Positions 41,954-42,394 of a DNA stretch of 42,394 nt are shown here, in pieces. Location: the NCBI RefSeq assembly GCF_000282495.1, contig NZ_AKJE01000027.1, positions 1 through 42,394 of the forward strand. The letters run 5' to 3'. Numbering within the stretch: position 1 is the first letter of the stretch; the number at the start of each line of letters is the position of its first letter. Made by a program: the position numbers and the translations under genes. The DNA comes from Pseudomonas sp. GM79. Lineage in GTDB: Bacteria; Pseudomonadota; Gammaproteobacteria; Pseudomonadales; Pseudomonadaceae. The notes under the pieces were generated by a model, which was not told the origin of the DNA, made no database searches, and was given only the letters and a program-made list of their open reading frames with translations.

Positions 41954-42394
41954 GGCTCTGCTCCTGTTGGTGACACCAGGCACGCCAGCTGCTTTGCAAT
42001 TGCAGCACCGCGCCCTGGGCGAGTTTCACCGCGTCGCTGGGCGGCAACGCGTACAAGGTTTTCAATAACGCTTCGCTGGGTTGCGCCAGCGCCTCGGCGC
42101 GATTTCCGGCCGGGCCTTGCCCGAGGACTTTTTCCAGTTGCTCGAGATAACGCCGCTGGGGCGCACTGACCGGCACCTGTGCGGCCGCCAGGCTCAAGCG
42201 CAAATGCAGCAACTCATCGCCGATGTCCAGGCCGAGCAAGCCGTCATCCCAGCGGCTGCGCGCCGGCTCCGGCAACTCGGGATAATGCCGCGCCAGTTGC
42301 AACAAACGGTCGGCCATGCGCCCGCCGAACCAGCTTTCGGCACCGCGCAGATTGCGTCGGGTGAGGCGCACCAGATCGGCGAGGGTCGCCGCCA
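41940..42394 (-). CDS. FUSC/AaeB-type efflux transporter, C-terminal part (5' end beyond window)
   Basis: 151 codons of the C-terminus of a fusaric-acid-resistance-type inner-membrane pump. The visible part is cytoplasmic and helical: ATLADLVRLTRRNLRGAESWFGGRMADRLLQLARHYPELPE, then SRWDDGLLGLDIGDELLHLRL. That segment is typical of AaeB-like proteins after the second membrane domain. The gene runs off the right edge, so the membrane domains are not seen. It overlaps the AaeX-like gene at its stop, giving a compact three-gene operon. Confidence 0.85.
   Translation of the reverse strand, partial: AATLADLVRLTRRNLRGAESWFGGRMADRLLQLARHYPELPEPARSRWDDGLLGLDIGDELLHLRLSLAAAQVPVSAPQRRYLEQLEKVLGQGPAGNRAEALAQPSEALLKTLYALPPSDAVKLAQGAVLQLQSSWRAWCHQQEQSHGLA

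Overview
The window reads as chromosomal DNA of a Pseudomonas, most likely of the P. fluorescens group. Four things suggest this: high GC and dense coding; eleven REP doublets of the fluorescens type (GTGGGAGCGGGCTTGCTCGC arms) plus one of a second family; a gluconate locus with a LacI-type GntR; and a fadD1-fadD2-lipase-phaJ1 order matching what I remember of P. aeruginosa PA3298-PA3302. No rRNA, tRNA, CRISPR, prophage or insertion sequence was seen.

Layout. (1) 1-9937, minus strand: the first 3312 codons of a giant two-partner-secretion exoprotein of the filamentous haemagglutinin type. Its C-terminus, where a toxin or effector domain would lie, is off the left edge, and no TpsB partner gene is visible. 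(2) 10.3-12.1 kb: a small exported protein and a SrmB/RhlE-like DEAD-box RNA helicase. (3) 12.3-15.5 kb: a YbdG-type mechanosensitive channel, a DMT exporter and an FMN azoreductase. (4) 15.7-20.3 kb: a small exported protein on the minus strand, then on the plus strand a tight LysR / alpha-beta hydrolase / periplasmic cyclophilin set followed by an ABC exporter. (5) 20.4-23.6 kb: a GNAT acetyltransferase, a GyrI-like ligand-binding protein, a LysE-type exporter and alanine aminotransferase AlaC. (6) 23.7-26.9 kb: the gluconate locus gntP, gntK and divergent gntR, with three copies of a GntR-operator-like motif. (7) 27.0-31.7 kb: a GstB-like transferase, a decayed gene remnant among REPs, an ECF sigma factor overlapping an orphan glycine-betaine-type binding protein, a PhnD-like protein with no signal peptide, and a fatty acid desaturase. 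(8) 31.8-35.0 kb: a 36-residue basic protein, a GNAT protein, a YihY-type membrane protein overlapping a peptide deformylase, CsbD, and a conserved unknown. (9) 35.2-40.7 kb: two tandem acyl-CoA synthetases (fadD1, fadD2), divergent from a lipase-like hydrolase and phaJ1, so fatty acid activation sits beside (R)-3-hydroxyacyl-CoA supply. (10) 40.9-42.4 kb: an AaeA/AaeX/AaeB-type efflux operon cut by the right edge.

Most of the window is ordinary core genome. The parts that most deserve a second look are the giant exoprotein with a tandemly duplicated 1.23-kb repeat block, the sigma factor / binding protein pair with an operator-like AT-rich upstream region, the signal-less PhnD-like protein, the three gnt operators, and a cluster of TGACTA half-sites upstream of fadD1. 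I found no convincing wholly new multi-gene system.
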